A stretch of DNA of 64,000 nucleotides from Chitinophaga sp. CF418 (GCF_900142925.1 NZ_FRCN01000006.1:62001-126000), one strand, 5' to 3'; positions 26,601 through 35,729 are shown, counted from the stretch's first letter. Notes: generated from the sequence alone by a model not told the origin. Numbers and translations are program-made.

Positions 26601-29600
26601 GTACCTGTCTGCAAAAAGGGCCATCCTAGATAATAAGATAAAGAGTGCCGCTTGTCCTGCGGGTGTGTCTAACCCGACATCAGCACAGTTGCTCGCTGCC
26701 GGAAAACAGCTCAACTTTAATAACGCGACTGATGCCTTAGGACAGAATGGACTTGGATATCTGAACAATACCGGTGCCTCAGGGGCAGCTTCAGATTCTG
26801 CGAATAATGCTGTGAAAAGGCATTATGAAGACAATTGTAATGCCTATGCCAAGGCATGGGTACAGCAACTGGCGCCTTGCAAATACACGCAGGCGATGTT
26901 GAATATACTCATCCCGAGATTAGTGGAAGTATGTAAGGAGGGATCTGATGTTTCTCATCCGATGGGATCGAGTTCTGTAAGACCGGGCAGTACTTATGCT
27001 TACAAGAGCTTCCAGCAGGTACTGGAAGAGTTTAACGCGCAACAGGGTATCTCCAACAGTGTTGATTGTAATGGTTACGTGATCACTGCGCCTGCTCCTT
27101 ACGACAAGCAGACTGCCTACGGTAACAAGCCGGTATATTCTAAACCGGATACCTGTGAATGCCGTAAGCTGAACAATCTCCGTGCAGAGTATCTTAAGTA
27201 TAATACTGATACAGATGGCGGATTTGCCGGTTATCTGGCCCGTACCAGGGGGATCAATATGACGGATGCCGATCTCACTCAGTTGCTGAATGCATGTAAT
27301 ACTACCAGCAGCTGTACTTACTTTACAAAGATTATCAGTCTGCCGCCAGCACTGCAATGTTATACCGGTGAGACATGTGTGACTTGTGGTACGGTGAATA
27401 ATGCGTATACAAGATTTACTGCTAAGTTCCCGGGTATCACACCGACGATAGAAGAAGGCGATACCACACAGCAAAAGAAGAATAAGCTGTTTGCCAATTA
27501 CATGAATAATGAGCTGGGCTTTAATAAACAGGCCTGGGAATATCTGAAGTTTAAGAATGATTGTCCGGTGGCACCACCGCCGACAGCTACGTGCACAACG
27601 ATCACTAATATTAAGAACAACTTCCTGAACCTGTATCCTGTTACATTGGGCGATTCCATTACCGTGAACAAGACGGCGCCCACGCTCAGGATCACACACC
27701 TGCTGAGTACCAGGACCACTGCATATGCGTCGTCAGTTACGCTGGGTGCAGCAGTATGGACGAACGGTAACTGGTTTACATTCAGGGATAACCTGGTGTT
27801 CAATTTTGCGAAAGTTGCAAGAGGCGCGAATATCACCTATGCAGACATGAACCTGTTTGCAAAACCTGCTTCTGCAGGTGGAGAGCTGGTATGCGGTTCT
27901 CTATCGCATTATTCTGTTAGTCCGGGAACCATCAGTTGTCTGTTTTCCCGGTCGACGGGACCCGTAGTGGCTAATGTTACGACATGGGCAGGACAACCTG
28001 GAACGATAGCTGCCAACACGCTCACTTTAGCGCCGATCACTTCTACGCAGAGCAGCGCCAACTACCTGAACCAGGTTTGTACTAATCTCGTGAAGGATAT
28101 GTATGCGGCTTCCCGTACAGGCACTGATTATGGGTTGATCATGCGATTAAGTTCGGAGCCTGCGCAGCAATATAACGCGTTTGTATTCTGGTCAAATTCT
28201 ACTACCAATACCAGCGCTAAACCGCCATACCTGAATGTGACCTATAAGGCGCACAGGTGTAATGAGTTTGAAATTTACTTCAATGATAACTTCGGTCAGG
28301 GCACTAACTATACAATGGCCCAGATAGATAGCTTCTATCAGGCGAATTGTGGGGCTGTTTCAGGTATCTGTGGTAGTGCGCCGCCTACAACACCGCCAGG
28401 AGCCTATGATGGACCGTTGTTATGCGGGAAGTCGACACCTGTATTCCCGTCAACGGATGTGAATACAGTGAATAACTGTTCTGATACGGCTTTCTTCTCT
28501 ATCAGTAAAGGAACGGAGTTATATAATGCTTACCGGGATTCTTTATTGGGCAGCTTTGGTCAGGACTATATTAACACCGGACTGCTGGCTGCGAACAGGG
28601 AAGTGTTTACGGTGAGCTATAACACAAGTGAATACCACTATACATTATTTTATTACGATCAGGCGGGTAACCTGGTGAAGACAGTGCCTCCGGCTGGTGT
28701 GGTGATAGACAGGTCTTCTACCTGGGTGAATAGTGTGAAGGCAGCGAGAGCGGCAGGGCAGGTGAAAGTGCCTGCACATACGAAGATTACGCAGTATAGA
28801 TATAATACGCTGGACCTGTTAGTGGAGCAGCAAACACCGGATGGAGGTATCAGCAAGTTCTGGTACGACAACCTGGGAAGATTAGTATTATCCCAGAATG
28901 CTCAGCAACGTCCAGTTCGTGATTACAGTTATATATTTTATGACGCATTGGGAAGAATGACGGAAGTCGGCCAATTGAGGAGCAGTACTATAGTGACGGA
29001 CAATCTTACCCGTAATCCGACGACACTGCAGCATTTTTACTCAAGTGCAAGGGCGACTTGTGTTCAGATTACCAAAACGACATATGATATACCCTATGCG
29101 CCGTTATCACAGCTGGTACTGTCTGCCCGTAATTTACGTAACAGGATAGCGTGGATTGCCGTATACAACAATGCTACGGATCTTGGAGCAGGCCGTTATA
29201 CCGCCGGTACTTTCTACAGTTATGATATACATGGAAATGTCGATACACTCCTGCAGGATTATAAAGTGGGTGGTATGGCAGATGGGGGGAACAGGTTTAA
29301 GAAGATCGTTTATAAATATGACCTGATCAGTGGTAATGTGAAACAGGTGGCTTATCAGCCTTCGCAGGTGGATGCGTTTTATCATCGTTATACGTATGAT
29401 GCAGAGAACAGGCTGGTTAATGTGGAGACGAGTAAGGATAGCGTGTATTGGGAGAATGATGCGTATTATCAGTATTACAGGCATGGGCAACTGGCGAGAA
29501 CCGTGCTGGGACAGCAGCAGGTACAGGGATTGGACTATGCTTATACATTACATGGCTTGTTGAAAGGAGTGAATACGACTTCGATTGGGGGTAGCACGGA

Positions 29601-31581
29601 TATGGGCAAAGATGGAGTAGCGGGCAATACTGTGGCGAGAGATGCGGTTGGCTATAGTTTGTATTATTATGGCTTCAGGGATTATATTTCTATCAGTGGG
29701 CTGACCCCTTTTGCTCCAATTGAGGGTTCTGGATTTAAGCCTTTGTTTAATGGAAATATTGCGGCGACTAGCCGTCATATTCCTGCTATGGGAGAATCCT
29801 TGTTATCTACCTATAGCTATGATGTGTTGAGCCGTCTTAAAGGAATGCAGGCGATCCGTGGATTAAATACAAACACCAATAGATGGACACCTGTAGCTAT
29901 TCAGGACTTCAAAGAGGGCGTTACATACGATGAAGATGGAAATATTTTAACTTACACTCGTAATGGTAACAATACATTTGCCAGTAAACCGTTGGGAATG
30001 GACAATCTTACCTATAACTATAAGGCTGGTAAAAATCAGCTTGATTTTATAGGGGATACAGTAAGTGCGGCTAATTATGATATTGATCTGGATGGTCAGA
30101 CGGCTGGGAATTATGCTTATGACAGTACGGGCAATCTTATTAAGGACATCGCTGCAGGAATCAGCGGCATAACTTGGACCGTATACGGTAAAATTGCTTC
30201 AATCACTAAAACAGATGGCACCACTATCAGCTATACTTACGATGCATCCGAAAATCGTATCAGTAAAACATTGAATGGCATACAGACATGGTATGTGCGT
30301 GATGCCTCAGGAAACGTGATGAGTGTATATACCAAAGGGAATACTGCTGTCAATAGTGGTAATCTGACACAAACAGAAACACATTTGTATGGCAGGAAGC
30401 GTTTAGGTATCGGCATATTGAATACCGACGTGCAAAACGTTGCACCGTTGGAAATAGTACCTTTGCAAGGACTGGGTAATGGGATAGGTACTGCTTTCCT
30501 GCGTGGAAGAAAGCTCTTCGAGCTGTCTGACTACCTCGGTAATGTGCTGGCGACAATATCAGATAAAAAGAGGGGTATTTCTACGGATAGCACCAGCATT
30601 AGCTATTTTATGCCTGATGTACTATCTGCCCACGAGTATTATCCCTTTGGAATGGGAATGCCGGGGCGAAGCTCCAGTAATGATAAATACAGGTATGGGT
30701 TTAACGGGAAGGAGAATGACAATGAAATCAAAGGAGAGGGGAATAGCCTAGACTTCGGTGCGAGGGTATATGATCCTCGAATTGGCAGGTTCCTTAGTCT
30801 AGATCCAAAGAGTAAGGAATATCCGGATTGGTCTCCATATGTTTACGCTTTTGATAATCCGATAAGGCTTGTTGATGATAATGGAGAAGGTCCAGGAGAT
30901 CCAATGCACCATGAGTTTTTAACAACAGTAGCGCTGGATATTTATGATGCAGCAAAAGCTAAAGGAGCATCCGGGATGGGAGCTTTATTAGTAATGGCAC
31001 AAGCGAGCATTGAATCCGGATATGGTCAGGATGCTATTAAAAGAGGCGATTATAATCTTTTCGGAGTTATGACGAATGGAAGTGATTATAAGGTTAGAAA
31101 TATTCACGGGAAGATTAAAGACTACTCCAATAACGGAAAATGGCAAGGGTCTATTGACGATTACTTTGAGGGTAAATCAAGGAAATGGCCAGCATCGGAT
31201 GAATTGATAAAACAGCCTACATTTACGGCCGATGATGTAGATAAAGCGTTTTATACAGGTAAATATTTTGAATTTAAGAAGGAGAGAAATAAGACGGGGC
31301 ATGGAACATACAATTTTGATGATATTGATGAGGATACTAAAACTAATAATAATAAGTATGGTACAAAATTGATAAAACAAATAGGGGACTTTAGGAAACG
31401 TTTCGTCGCCAGTTTGGATTACCAGATTAATAATAATAACTTGAAAATAAAACGAATTGACGCATTGCTTAACTCATATGTGGTGACTGCCGAATTCAAA
31501 GATCAACTGAAAGCTGAGAAAGAAACCCTGACCAAGCAGAATGAAAAGTTTGAAGCAGTAAAAAAAGATGTAAATCAATAA
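23626..31581 (+). CDS. Rhs-family polymorphic toxin-like protein with GH73-like C-terminal domain
   Basis: The product has 2651 residues. A signal peptide (ending NSFAQ) is followed by an FN3-like stretch (about 195-290) and a long cysteine-containing region. A DNRLRE/CBM96-like module (about 1345-1541) and YD/RHS repeats from about 1720 follow, and then the Rhs core motif (about 2351-2421, FNGKENDNEI then GARVYDPRIGRFLSLDP then YVYAFDNPIRLVDDNGE). The variable tip after residue 2425 reads VMAQASIESGYGQDA then YNLFGVM, the pattern of GH73 N-acetylglucosaminidases (FlgJ type), with Glu2463 as the likely acid. Such enzymes cut peptidoglycan glycan strands. A charged coiled tail ends the protein. 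The tip is AT-rich relative to the body, as expected of an exchangeable module. A lipoprotein gene starts 5 bases after its stop. Confidence 0.88.
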   Translation: MHSLPRKSALWLTVLMLLMAAGNSFAQTGTVRTLRNILDGSRGQLAKDSVATVQDSLYFNPSLISKLDTPYQVKNIITFKVNEYSNVYLPAQFTATVNARLIYTRPDFAIDSVDKSFIINYDAAGSYTNRSSFVFGNSHKVTVKVLSVSVTAAARVLNALVMENEMQVAPVYKLSCTDDAVKSISAVGAPNTDSTDELTVSWPITAGADVYDLEWAYVDSSAYTSDKYGNPVNPVLLFRNNATRVTIADNTYRIPLLYDNGGLLFFRVRAVQQKSNVSRIETAWSSDYSGGLGSYSFTGHQRKMNWQMTVNYAEEGKRKAVVEYYDGSLRSRQVVTKDNTTNKTTVGETFYDYQGRPAIQVMPAPSINSVIKYAPRFNSALNGAEYDKSNYDKLNAPSEYLTARASQMSSATGANQYYSANNPDKNTGVNQFIPDAGGFAFTETVYTQDNTGKIARQSGLGPVYRIGSNHETRYYYGTPGDNELDVLFGTEAGDKSHYFKNMVQDANGQYAITYLDMYGRTVATALAGTPDSASLDNLSSNTSFPVTDTLSRLNSNVIKDLVMENTQSQLVAIDGDYQFKYSLAPPVLQKKDCNNNTVCYTALYDLEIKITDDAYNLRLGGKPFDTIIRNYTGTIVADCNTPAALQVAFTLRLPRGNYQITKRLTVNREAMAYYRDSVFMKKNLCTTLEQFVQQQRDFLVNTQCVPSCAACQDSIGTWDNFRNRYMVTAGIAIADSATYRGEAQAAYAEAVAACEALCDKATESTDVKSALLLDVSAPSGQYADADDTLNIYSIFYQPDENTLPPYKRDTVTYLDEAGKPDLAYDEFSNTYVVPQRLRPEQFANQFKASWAPALLKFHPEYCKWLEFQKHQASYTWDRDFEKIDTYAEAKAKGYLNPIGMSSVSYPIVTANRDPLSLESTEMYNALQAKLTNYNGGSGSSVLTMWSTATATVKCDGNNAACVTAYAPATAPFNESALCTGDLDMAWRNFRQLYLSAKRAILDNKIKSAACPAGVSNPTSAQLLAAGKQLNFNNATDALGQNGLGYLNNTGASGAASDSANNAVKRHYEDNCNAYAKAWVQQLAPCKYTQAMLNILIPRLVEVCKEGSDVSHPMGSSSVRPGSTYAYKSFQQVLEEFNAQQGISNSVDCNGYVITAPAPYDKQTAYGNKPVYSKPDTCECRKLNNLRAEYLKYNTDTDGGFAGYLARTRGINMTDADLTQLLNACNTTSSCTYFTKIISLPPALQCYTGETCVTCGTVNNAYTRFTAKFPGITPTIEEGDTTQQKKNKLFANYMNNELGFNKQAWEYLKFKNDCPVAPPPTATCTTITNIKNNFLNLYPVTLGDSITVNKTAPTLRITHLLSTRTTAYASSVTLGAAVWTNGNWFTFRDNLVFNFAKVARGANITYADMNLFAKPASAGGELVCGSLSHYSVSPGTISCLFSRSTGPVVANVTTWAGQPGTIAANTLTLAPITSTQSSANYLNQVCTNLVKDMYAASRTGTDYGLIMRLSSEPAQQYNAFVFWSNSTTNTSAKPPYLNVTYKAHRCNEFEIYFNDNFGQGTNYTMAQIDSFYQANCGAVSGICGSAPPTTPPGAYDGPLLCGKSTPVFPSTDVNTVNNCSDTAFFSISKGTELYNAYRDSLLGSFGQDYINTGLLAANREVFTVSYNTSEYHYTLFYYDQAGNLVKTVPPAGVVIDRSSTWVNSVKAARAAGQVKVPAHTKITQYRYNTLDLLVEQQTPDGGISKFWYDNLGRLVLSQNAQQRPVRDYSYIFYDALGRMTEVGQLRSSTIVTDNLTRNPTTLQHFYSSARATCVQITKTTYDIPYAPLSQLVLSARNLRNRIAWIAVYNNATDLGAGRYTAGTFYSYDIHGNVDTLLQDYKVGGMADGGNRFKKIVYKYDLISGNVKQVAYQPSQVDAFYHRYTYDAENRLVNVETSKDSVYWENDAYYQYYRHGQLARTVLGQQQVQGLDYAYTLHGLLKGVNTTSIGGSTDMGKDGVAGNTVARDAVGYSLYYYGFRDYISISGLTPFAPIEGSGFKPLFNGNIAATSRHIPAMGESLLSTYSYDVLSRLKGMQAIRGLNTNTNRWTPVAIQDFKEGVTYDEDGNILTYTRNGNNTFASKPLGMDNLTYNYKAGKNQLDFIGDTVSAANYDIDLDGQTAGNYAYDSTGNLIKDIAAGISGITWTVYGKIASITKTDGTTISYTYDASENRISKTLNGIQTWYVRDASGNVMSVYTKGNTAVNSGNLTQTETHLYGRKRLGIGILNTDVQNVAPLEIVPLQGLGNGIGTAFLRGRKLFELSDYLGNVLATISDKKRGISTDSTSISYFMPDVLSAHEYYPFGMGMPGRSSSNDKYRYGFNGKENDNEIKGEGNSLDFGARVYDPRIGRFLSLDPKSKEYPDWSPYVYAFDNPIRLVDDNGEGPGDPMHHEFLTTVALDIYDAAKAKGASGMGALLVMAQASIESGYGQDAIKRGDYNLFGVMTNGSDYKVRNIHGKIKDYSNNGKWQGSIDDYFEGKSRKWPASDELIKQPTFTADDVDKAFYTGKYFEFKKERNKTGHGTYNFDDIDEDTKTNNNKYGTKLIKQIGDFRKRFVASLDYQINNNNLKIKRIDALLNSYVVTAEFKDQLKAEKETLTKQNEKFEAVKKDVNQ

Positions 31582-31586
31582 TTAGT

Positions 31587-32249
31587 ATGAAGATGATATT
31601 TTTGTATGTAGCATTGACATTTACCTCTTTAAGTTGTAAAAGTGGGGGGAGTTCCACTAGTGCGGAAGTTGAAGGGAAGCACGAGCAGGTGGATTCTCTG
31701 CAGGCTGATAGCCTGGATCAACTTGAAGCAAAGGACTCAAGTTTTTATTTAAAAGCATCTAAAGGAAAGGAAGGAGAAATTTGCCTGAAGTATCGCTTGA
31801 ATCATACAAATACTTATAAATATTTTTGTTTTAAGTATTTTGACTATTCGGACGTAGTATTCCCGGATACATCTGTAGGGATAATTAATGATGGTTCATT
31901 TAGAGAATCCAGCTACTATCTCGTACATGATAGCATTTTGATCTTACCGTTAATTGGGATGAACAATTTTTTATCGGTGTATATTTTAAATCTGCAGTCT
32001 CAAGAAGTTCTTGGTAGTGATATCAGGACCTCTTTTAGTCTAGTTTGGATCGATGGGAAAAGTTCGACGTTTTTAACTACAGATACTCCTGATTATATTA
32101 ATGACACTACTTATTTGTACAAACTAAATAAGTATAAGATAGAAGGAGGAGCAATGTCATTAATAAAGAGAGATACTGCCCATCTGAATGTAAATTTAAA
32201 GGATGATTTAAAAATCAATTATAAAATAGCGAGACGGATACTTCATTAA
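31587..32249 (+). CDS. Lipoprotein, probable immunity protein for the Rhs tip
   Basis: The product has 220 residues. It begins MKMIFLYVALTFTSLSCKSG, a signal peptide with a good lipobox and lipidation Cys17, so it should be anchored in a membrane and face the periplasm or surface. A serine/glutamate-rich linker (about 20-50) precedes a strand-rich domain (FYLKASKGKEGEICLKYRLN, YLVHDSILILPLIGM). I know no family match. It starts only 5 bases after the Rhs gene and is AT-rich like the toxin tip. This is the classical position of an immunity gene. A lipid-anchored periplasmic protein is also the right kind of protector against a peptidoglycan hydrolase. The function is inferred from position and localisation. 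Confidence 0.7.
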   Translation: MKMIFLYVALTFTSLSCKSGGSSTSAEVEGKHEQVDSLQADSLDQLEAKDSSFYLKASKGKEGEICLKYRLNHTNTYKYFCFKYFDYSDVVFPDTSVGIINDGSFRESSYYLVHDSILILPLIGMNNFLSVYILNLQSQEVLGSDIRTSFSLVWIDGKSSTFLTTDTPDYINDTTYLYKLNKYKIEGGAMSLIKRDTAHLNVNLKDDLKINYKIARRILH

Positions 32250-32311
32250 TATATTGTCTTCCAAAGATATTTGAAGTTGCTACTTATGGATAAAATCAGA
32301 AAGCCAGTACT

Positions 32312-33247
32312 TCATATAATAGTTAACAGAATTATCATACAAACAGTCAGTAATGTCACCGCATGGTTCACATACATTACTCTCTTTAACTCCCCATGCG
32401 CAATCTCCCGTGGCGCCTCGCCGATATACGGCTTAACGACCACCTGCCCATGATAAGTGTTCGGGCCTCCGAAGCGGCATTGCAGAATACCTGCCAATGC
32501 CGCTTCGGGGTAACCTGAATTTGGACTGGCGTGTTTGTGCCCGTATTTAAAGATATATGCCAACCCCTGTTTACTGAACGTTACCAGCACCATTAGCAAT
32601 GCCGTTAACCTGGCGGGGATGAAATTAGCCACATCATCAAGCCTCGCTGCAAATTTTCCGAAGTAGAAATATCGCTCACTTTTGTAGCCGATCATGGAGT
32701 CGAGGGTATTGATCATTTTATACACCATCATAGCGGGCACTCCGCCAATGGCGTAATAGAACAATGGTGCTATCACTCCATCACTTAAATTCTCAGAGAG
32801 GGTTTCGAATACGGCCGTCCGGATCTGGTTTTCGTTTAGAGCAGAAGTCTGCCGGCCCACGATCCATGATAGTCGTTTGCGTCCTGCTTCGAGGCCCTGA
32901 TGCTGCAGTGTGTTGAAGACTTCTTTGCCTTCCTGTAGCAGGCTTCTATTGGCCAGACCATAGAAAACAAAGATACTGGAGAAGATGTAATAAGCTGGTA
33001 TGCTGATACTTAATAGCCAGCGTTGTGTAAAATAGAAAAAGCTGAATACCAGCACGCACAGCAGGATTGTCAGTAATGCTCCTTTTAGTAGTTGAGACTT
33101 CCCTTTATTTAGCAAAACCTCTCCTTTACCTATCACAGTGCCAAATAAACGGATAGGATGAGGTAACCACCTGGGATCTCCTAATAGAATATCCAGCAGA
33201 TAACCCGCTACCAATGGAATGGTGATGATCAGCAATTTTCCATCCAT
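32312..33247 (-). CDS. cbiB: Adenosylcobinamide-phosphate synthase
   Basis: The product has 311 residues, the usual length for CbiB/CobD. It is a multi-pass inner-membrane protein starting LLIITIPLVAGYLLDILLGD followed by the family motif PRWLPHPIRLFG. Later family stretches such as LSENLSDGVIAPLFYYAIGG and NTLDSMIGYKSERYFYFGKF are clear. It attaches aminopropanol (or its phosphate) to adenosylcobyric acid to give adenosylcobinamide (phosphate), before the nucleotide loop is added. It overlaps the upstream aminotransferase gene by 19 bases (33229-33247), which points to translational coupling. It converges on the immunity lipoprotein gene. Confidence 0.95.
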   Translation of the reverse strand: MDGKLLIITIPLVAGYLLDILLGDPRWLPHPIRLFGTVIGKGEVLLNKGKSQLLKGALLTILLCVLVFSFFYFTQRWLLSISIPAYYIFSSIFVFYGLANRSLLQEGKEVFNTLQHQGLEAGRKRLSWIVGRQTSALNENQIRTAVFETLSENLSDGVIAPLFYYAIGGVPAMMVYKMINTLDSMIGYKSERYFYFGKFAARLDDVANFIPARLTALLMVLVTFSKQGLAYIFKYGHKHASPNSGYPEAALAGILQCRFGGPNTYHGQVVVKPYIGEAPREIAHGELKRVMYVNHAVTLLTVCMIILLTII

Positions 33248-34254
33248 GCCCTGATGCTGTTTACCAGTAATATATTGTGTTCCTTTCGCTGGGTAGCAAT
33301 GCGGAAGTGTTGTGGTGTCAGACTTCTGAAGTTGGAAGCATCCCTGATCAGCAGACCTGATGTCTGTAACAGGAATTGTTTCAGTTCAGCCGCAGTGCCT
33401 TTGTTTGTTTGACAGAGGAAGAAATTTGTATGTGTTTTCGTGATGGAAATATTACCGATGTGGTTCAGCGCCCCGATCAGGTGTAATGTATCCCATGCCA
33501 GATCAGCCGCGGGTAATATCATTTCCTGCCGGTGTTCTGTAATAAACAATCCTGCTTCAATAGCCAGGGCATTGACAGACCAGGGCATTTTGTAAGGAAG
33601 GATGTTATTGATGATTGCTTCGCTACTTAGCATGTAACCTAAACGCAATCCGGGGATGGAATACGTCTTTGTAAGCGACTTGATGATGATGAGATTAGGA
33701 TATTGATTCAGGGAGGGAATCATTGAAATAACATCCACCGTAAAATCAACATACGCTTCATCGACCACGAACATCGTTAGGGGATTATGTTTCAATAACT
33801 GTTGTATGGTGCTTGGAAACAGTATTGCGCCAGTGGGATTATTCGGATTGCCGAAGAAGACGATGTCTGTTTGAAAGACGGTATCAGGCCGCAGATCATC
33901 CCAATGGAGATAATCTATCTGCAGATCATTTGCCCGGCAGGCATCTTCATATTCAGCAAAGGCTGGAATGATGATAGTCGCTGATTTTCTGCGATATGCA
34001 TGTGCTACCAGGTAAAAAGCTTCTGTGGCGCCGTTAGTTACCAGTACCTGTGCAGGCGTCAGGGCATGCCATTCAGCCAAAGCAGTTTGTAAACGCTGAG
34101 CGTTTGCTTCCGGGTAGTTCCTGATCTTATACAGGCAGTCCGTCAGGTGTTGCTGTAAGCCGGCTGCCCAGCTTTCGTAATATACATTAGAGCTGAAGTC
34201 AGCAACGATGTTATAGTTAAACAGGTATCTGTCATCTCCGTGGCCGTTGATCAT
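33229..34254 (-). CDS. CobD-like threonine-phosphate decarboxylase (class I/II aminotransferase fold)
   Basis: The product has 341 residues of the fold-type I PLP family, resembling histidinol-phosphate aminotransferase. Visible motifs are LVTNGATEAFYL, the cofactor-binding FFGNPNNPTGAI and VVDEAYVDF, and the lysine motif KSLTKTYSIPGLRLGY with the Schiff-base lysine at about residue 196. In cobalamin operons this protein is normally the L-threonine-O-3-phosphate decarboxylase (Salmonella CobD) that makes aminopropanol phosphate for CbiB. Its position between cbiB and cobQ, overlapping both (19 and 4 bases), supports that reading over a histidine-pathway role. The symbol is left empty because cobD is used for two different enzymes. 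Confidence 0.85.
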   Translation of the reverse strand: MINGHGDDRYLFNYNIVADFSSNVYYESWAAGLQQHLTDCLYKIRNYPEANAQRLQTALAEWHALTPAQVLVTNGATEAFYLVAHAYRRKSATIIIPAFAEYEDACRANDLQIDYLHWDDLRPDTVFQTDIVFFGNPNNPTGAILFPSTIQQLLKHNPLTMFVVDEAYVDFTVDVISMIPSLNQYPNLIIIKSLTKTYSIPGLRLGYMLSSEAIINNILPYKMPWSVNALAIEAGLFITEHRQEMILPAADLAWDTLHLIGALNHIGNISITKTHTNFFLCQTNKGTAAELKQFLLQTSGLLIRDASNFRSLTPQHFRIATQRKEHNILLVNSIRAWMENC

Positions 34255-35729
34255 CTGTCTTTCTTTAGTTGTCCGTAAATATATGCCATGTCTACATGCT
34301 CCCGCAGGTGTTGCGCCAGTTTATCATACTGGGCTTCTTTGAAAGCCAGGTAGTCAAAAGGAGCGGAGGACAGCTGTGTTGTGTGTGCTTTCAATAGATC
34401 GTCTATTACAACGGCGTTGTCCAGGATGCCGTGGATGTAGGTTCCCCAGCAATGTTCATGCAGAATGTAGCCGTCATTGTTGCCGGTGGCCGTTTTGTTG
34501 AGCGGGCTTTCTTGTCCGGTAGCAGTGCTGAGACCCATATGGATCTCATATCCATTGCAGGTAGCAGCATGGCCCTTATAATAAAAGCGGCATTGTTCCG
34601 TCACCTTATTCTCCGTTAAGATTGTTCTTACGGGCAGAATGCCTAGTCCAGGCATGGATTCCACTGCGCCTTCCATATGATGAGGGTCTTCTATACTGCT
34701 GCCCATCATCTGGTAACCACCGCAGATGCCAATCACCGTTTTACCGCTTTTATGCGCCTGCACGATGGCTTTTGCTACTCCGTTGTTCTTGATGTCGATC
34801 AGGTCGGCAATAGTGTTTTTACTGCCGGGGATGATGATGATATCGGCCTTTTCAATATCAGCAGGATTGTTGCTGTAGAATAAGTGTACACGTTCGTCCT
34901 GTTCCAGTACATTGAAGTCAGTGAAATTGGAGAGGCGGTTCAGCAATACAACCGCGACGTTCACTTTACCGGAGGCATGTTGATTGTGTTTGTGTTCCAG
35001 TCCGACGGAATCTTCTTCCTCTACGTAAATGTCTTTGCGATAAGGAATAATGCCCACAACCGGTACACCACAGAGGTCTTCCAGCATTGTTTTGCCTGAC
35101 TCAAAGAGACGGGCATCGCCCCTGAATTTATTAATGATGATCCCTTTGACGAGTTGTTTTTCTTCCGGTGGCAGCAGGGCCATAGTGCCGTAGACACTGG
35201 CGAACAGGCCGCCCCGGTCAATGTCGCCGACCAGGTATACGTCGGCCTGTGCGTGAAGCGCCATACGCATATTGGTAATGTCGCGGTGTTTCAGGTTCAG
35301 CTCACTGATACTGCCGGCGCCCTCCATCACAACAGGATTGTATTTTGCCTGCAGACGGTCGTACGCAGCTTTAGCTTCTTTGAAGAGTTCCTGTTTATTG
35401 TTGCCCATAAAATAATCATAGGCAGACTGGTTGCCCACAGGCTTGCCCAACAGAACCACCTGGGAAGCCTTATCGCTGGTCGGCTTTAACAGCACCGGGT
35501 TCATATCGGTACTACAGGGAATACCGCATGCTTCCGCCTGTACCGCCTGGGCGCGTCCTATCTCAAAGCCATCTGGTGTGGCATAGCTGTTGAGCGACAT
35601 GTTCTGTGCTTTGAAGGGAGCGGGATGGTAACCATCCTGTTTGAAAATGCGGCAGAAGCCTGTATTGATAAAACTTTTGCCAACATCAGATGCAGTGCCG
35701 GCAAACATGATGGACCTTAGTTGCTGCAT
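34251..35729 (-). CDS. cobQ: Cobyric acid synthase (glutamine-hydrolysing)
   Basis: The product has 492 residues, normal for CobQ/CbiP. An N-terminal ATP-binding domain of the dethiobiotin-synthetase type has the P-loop GTASDVGKSFINTGF and the motif FKAQNMSLNSYATPDG. The C-terminal class I glutamine amidotransferase domain carries IGICGGYQMMG with nucleophile Cys336 and a later HGILD histidine motif. The enzyme amidates side chains b, d, e and g of adenosylcobyrinate a,c-diamide. It heads the minus-strand set cobQ-cobD-like-cbiB, overlapping the next gene by 4 bases, and is divergent from cobB with only 29 bases between the starts. Confidence 0.97.
   Translation of the reverse strand: MQQLRSIMFAGTASDVGKSFINTGFCRIFKQDGYHPAPFKAQNMSLNSYATPDGFEIGRAQAVQAEACGIPCSTDMNPVLLKPTSDKASQVVLLGKPVGNQSAYDYFMGNNKQELFKEAKAAYDRLQAKYNPVVMEGAGSISELNLKHRDITNMRMALHAQADVYLVGDIDRGGLFASVYGTMALLPPEEKQLVKGIIINKFRGDARLFESGKTMLEDLCGVPVVGIIPYRKDIYVEEEDSVGLEHKHNQHASGKVNVAVVLLNRLSNFTDFNVLEQDERVHLFYSNNPADIEKADIIIIPGSKNTIADLIDIKNNGVAKAIVQAHKSGKTVIGICGGYQMMGSSIEDPHHMEGAVESMPGLGILPVRTILTENKVTEQCRFYYKGHAATCNGYEIHMGLSTATGQESPLNKTATGNNDGYILHEHCWGTYIHGILDNAVVIDDLLKAHTTQLSSAPFDYLAFKEAQYDKLAQHLREHVDMAYIYGQLKKDR

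Noticed and set aside
26920..27699. 259-residue open frame on the minus strand inside the Rhs gene
   Set aside because: It is antisense to the Rhs coding sequence, with shadow-like composition and no start signals.
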